Source of the DNA: Desulfobacterales bacterium
GTDB lineage: Bacteria; Desulfobacterota; Desulfobacteria; Desulfobacterales; JAFDCJ01
Assembly: GCA_029939875.1 (NCBI GenBank)
Contig: JAOZSC010000125.1
Span: 1-7,255, forward strand
Direction: 5' to 3'
DNA: 7,255 bases
Below, one piece after another: positions 6,211 through 7,255 of the stretch (position 1 is the stretch's first letter; each line of letters starts with the position of its first letter). The notes under the pieces were generated by a model. It had not been told where the DNA came from and did no database searches. It was given only the letters and a program-made list of their open reading frames with translations. The translations under genes and the position numbers were made by a program.

Positions 6211-7194
6211 TTAACTATTGTCAAGGGAAAAAAGCAGCTCCTCGGCAGCGGCCGTCGGGGTGATGGAACCTTTTTGCACGGCGCGGGAAACCTGCGGCAG
6301 ACGCTTGATGATTTCGGGATGGCGGCCAAAGCGGCGCTTAAGCCCTTCTTCGATCAGCGACCACATCCATTGCAGGGCCTGTTGTTGCCTTTTTTGGGCC
6401 AGCTCGCCGCTGGCGGTACTTTTGTCGCGGTGAGCCAGAACGGTGCGCCAGATTTCGCGGATGCCGGTCATGTCGACGGCACTGCAGGTCAGCACCGGCG
6501 GTGTCCAGGTCAGTGAGGCCGGCCGCAAAAGATGCAGGGCGTTTTTATAAACAGCTGCGGCCCGGTCGGCTTTTTCAAGATTATCGCCGTCGGCCTTGTT
6601 AATGGCCAGGGCATCGGCTAGCTCAAGGATGCCTTTTTTGATGCCCTGCAGTTCGTCCCCGGCGCCGGCCAGCATCAATACCAGGAAAAAATCGACCATT
6701 GAAGCCACCGTGGCCTCTGACTGGCCGACGCCGATGGTTTCCACGATAACAACATCAAAGCCGGCGGCTTCACAGATCAGCATGGTCTCGCGGGTTTTGC
6801 GGGCCACTCCGCCCAGGGTGCCCCCGGACGGGGAAGGCCGTATGAAGGCATTTTTTTCCACCGCCAGCTTTTCCATGCGGGTCTTGTCGGCCATGACACT
6901 GCCGCCGCTGCGCGAGCTGCTGGGATCCACGGCCAGCACGGCCACCCGGTGACCGTCTCCCACCAGGGTCATGCCCAGGCTTTCAATAAACGTGCTTTTG
7001 CCGACTCCCGGAACTCCCGTGATACCGAGGCGCACCGCTTTGCCGGTATGCGGCAGCAAGGCGTCAAGAATTTTGCGGGCCAGTTGCTGGTGGGCCGGCA
7101 GAGAGCTTTCAATGAGGGTGATGGTTTTGGACAATACCCGGCGCTCTCCGGACAGCACGCCGTTGATGTATGTATGGGGGTGCTCGGTATTCAT
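6211..7194 (-). CDS. meaB: MeaB/ArgK-type GTPase, chaperone of a B12-dependent acyl-CoA mutase
   Basis: MeaB is a G3E-family GTPase that gates adenosylcobalamin loading onto methylmalonyl-CoA mutase and protects it from inactivation; human MMAA is the homologue. At 327 residues it is of normal length. Visible motifs are Walker A GVPGVGKST (60-68), VDPSSSRSGGS (89-99) with the following DKTRM, the switch-II-like VETIGVGQSE (151-160), AGAGDELQGIKKG (176-188) in the switch III region, and the guanine-specificity motif NKAD (199-202). The C-terminal helical part (about 260-327) corresponds to the dimerisation arm. The start at 7194 fits the usual N-terminal length, with VLSGERRVLSKTITLIES aligning to the start of ArgK, but no good Shine-Dalgarno is visible, so translation may be coupled to an upstream gene. 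The mutase is not in the window and may lie just upstream. Other mutases such as isobutyryl- or ethylmalonyl-type are possible clients, but the neighbours point to methylmalonyl-CoA mutase. Confidence 0.95.
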   Translation of the reverse strand: MNTEHPHTYINGVLSGERRVLSKTITLIESSLPAHQQLARKILDALLPHTGKAVRLGITGVPGVGKSTFIESLGMTLVGDGHRVAVLAVDPSSSRSGGSVMADKTRMEKLAVEKNAFIRPSPSGGTLGGVARKTRETMLICEAAGFDVVIVETIGVGQSEATVASMVDFFLVLMLAGAGDELQGIKKGILELADALAINKADGDNLEKADRAAAVYKNALHLLRPASLTWTPPVLTCSAVDMTGIREIWRTVLAHRDKSTASGELAQKRQQQALQWMWSLIEEGLKRRFGRHPEIIKRLPQVSRAVQKGSITPTAAAEELLFSLDNS

Positions 7195-7255
7195 ACTTTT
7201 ACGTGGTTATCTGCAAAGTTCCAGTTGAACATGTTCGAATGGTTATCTCACCACG
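7195..7255. other. Upstream region of meaB with short repeats; no clear gene or promoter
   Basis: The segment holds a 10-bp palindrome GAACATGTTC (7227-7236), flanked by a direct repeat GGTTATCT (7205-7212 and 7241-7248) and by CGTGGT/ACCACG inverted ends (7202-7207 and 7250-7255). I see no convincing -35/-10 pair or sigma-54 site. On the minus strand one frame is open from the edge to a TAA at 7201-7199, 4 nt before meaB, so this could also be the last 18 codons of an upstream gene. Its product is not recognised. Confidence 0.35.

Noticed and set aside
7227..7236. GAACATGTTC as a LexA (SOS) box
   Set aside because: The Gram-positive LexA box is GAAC-N4-GTTC; here the spacer is only 2 nt, and a metabolic operon is an unlikely target.
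1..7255. CRISPR arrays, tRNA or rRNA genes, insertion sequences, toxin-antitoxin or defence genes
   Set aside because: No regularly spaced repeats, cloverleaf-like segments, transposase motifs or terminal inverted repeats were visible. The window is almost fully occupied by metabolic genes.

Overview
The window is a block of six genes, all on the minus strand, so it is read from right to left. All six belong to the methylmalonyl-CoA (succinate-propionate) pathway. The organism looks like a moderately GC-rich anaerobic bacterium. The gene set and protein sequences suit a propionate-metabolising sulfate reducer or syntroph of the Desulfobacterota (Desulfobacterium, Desulfosarcina, Desulfobulbus or Syntrophobacter type). 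That placement is an inference from gene content and recalled sequence features, not from a search.

In transcription order the layout is: meaB-type GTPase chaperone of a B12-dependent acyl-CoA mutase (7194-6211); 101-bp gap with a GC-rich hairpin; 12S-type methylmalonyl-CoA carboxyltransferase (6109-4553); 114-bp AT-rich gap with three copies of a short repeat; a 75-residue accessory-type protein (4438-4211); a 670-residue pyruvate/oxaloacetate carboxyltransferase carrying its own C-terminal biotin domain (4173-2161); sucC (2129-966); sucD (939-67). The last four genes lie 26 to 37 bp apart and most have clear Shine-Dalgarno sites, so they are almost certainly one transcript. The two longer gaps may hold RNA-level or promoter signals.

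Together the proteins describe a soluble transcarboxylase cycle. The 12S-type subunit exchanges a carboxyl group between methylmalonyl-CoA and biotin, and the 5S-like domain exchanges it between biotin and pyruvate/oxaloacetate. The fused biotin domain is the swinging arm. MeaB protects the mutase that interconverts methylmalonyl-CoA and succinyl-CoA. SucCD then conserves the succinyl-CoA thioester as ATP, or spends ATP in the reverse direction. Propionate oxidation and propionate formation both use this set. The mutase, the epimerase and any membrane decarboxylase subunit are not in the window.

I see no mobile element, CRISPR array, tRNA, rRNA or defence genes. This is a well-known metabolic module, not a new system. 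The least explained parts are the 75-residue protein, the two intergenic elements, and the two window edges, where short open frames could be the ends of neighbouring genes.
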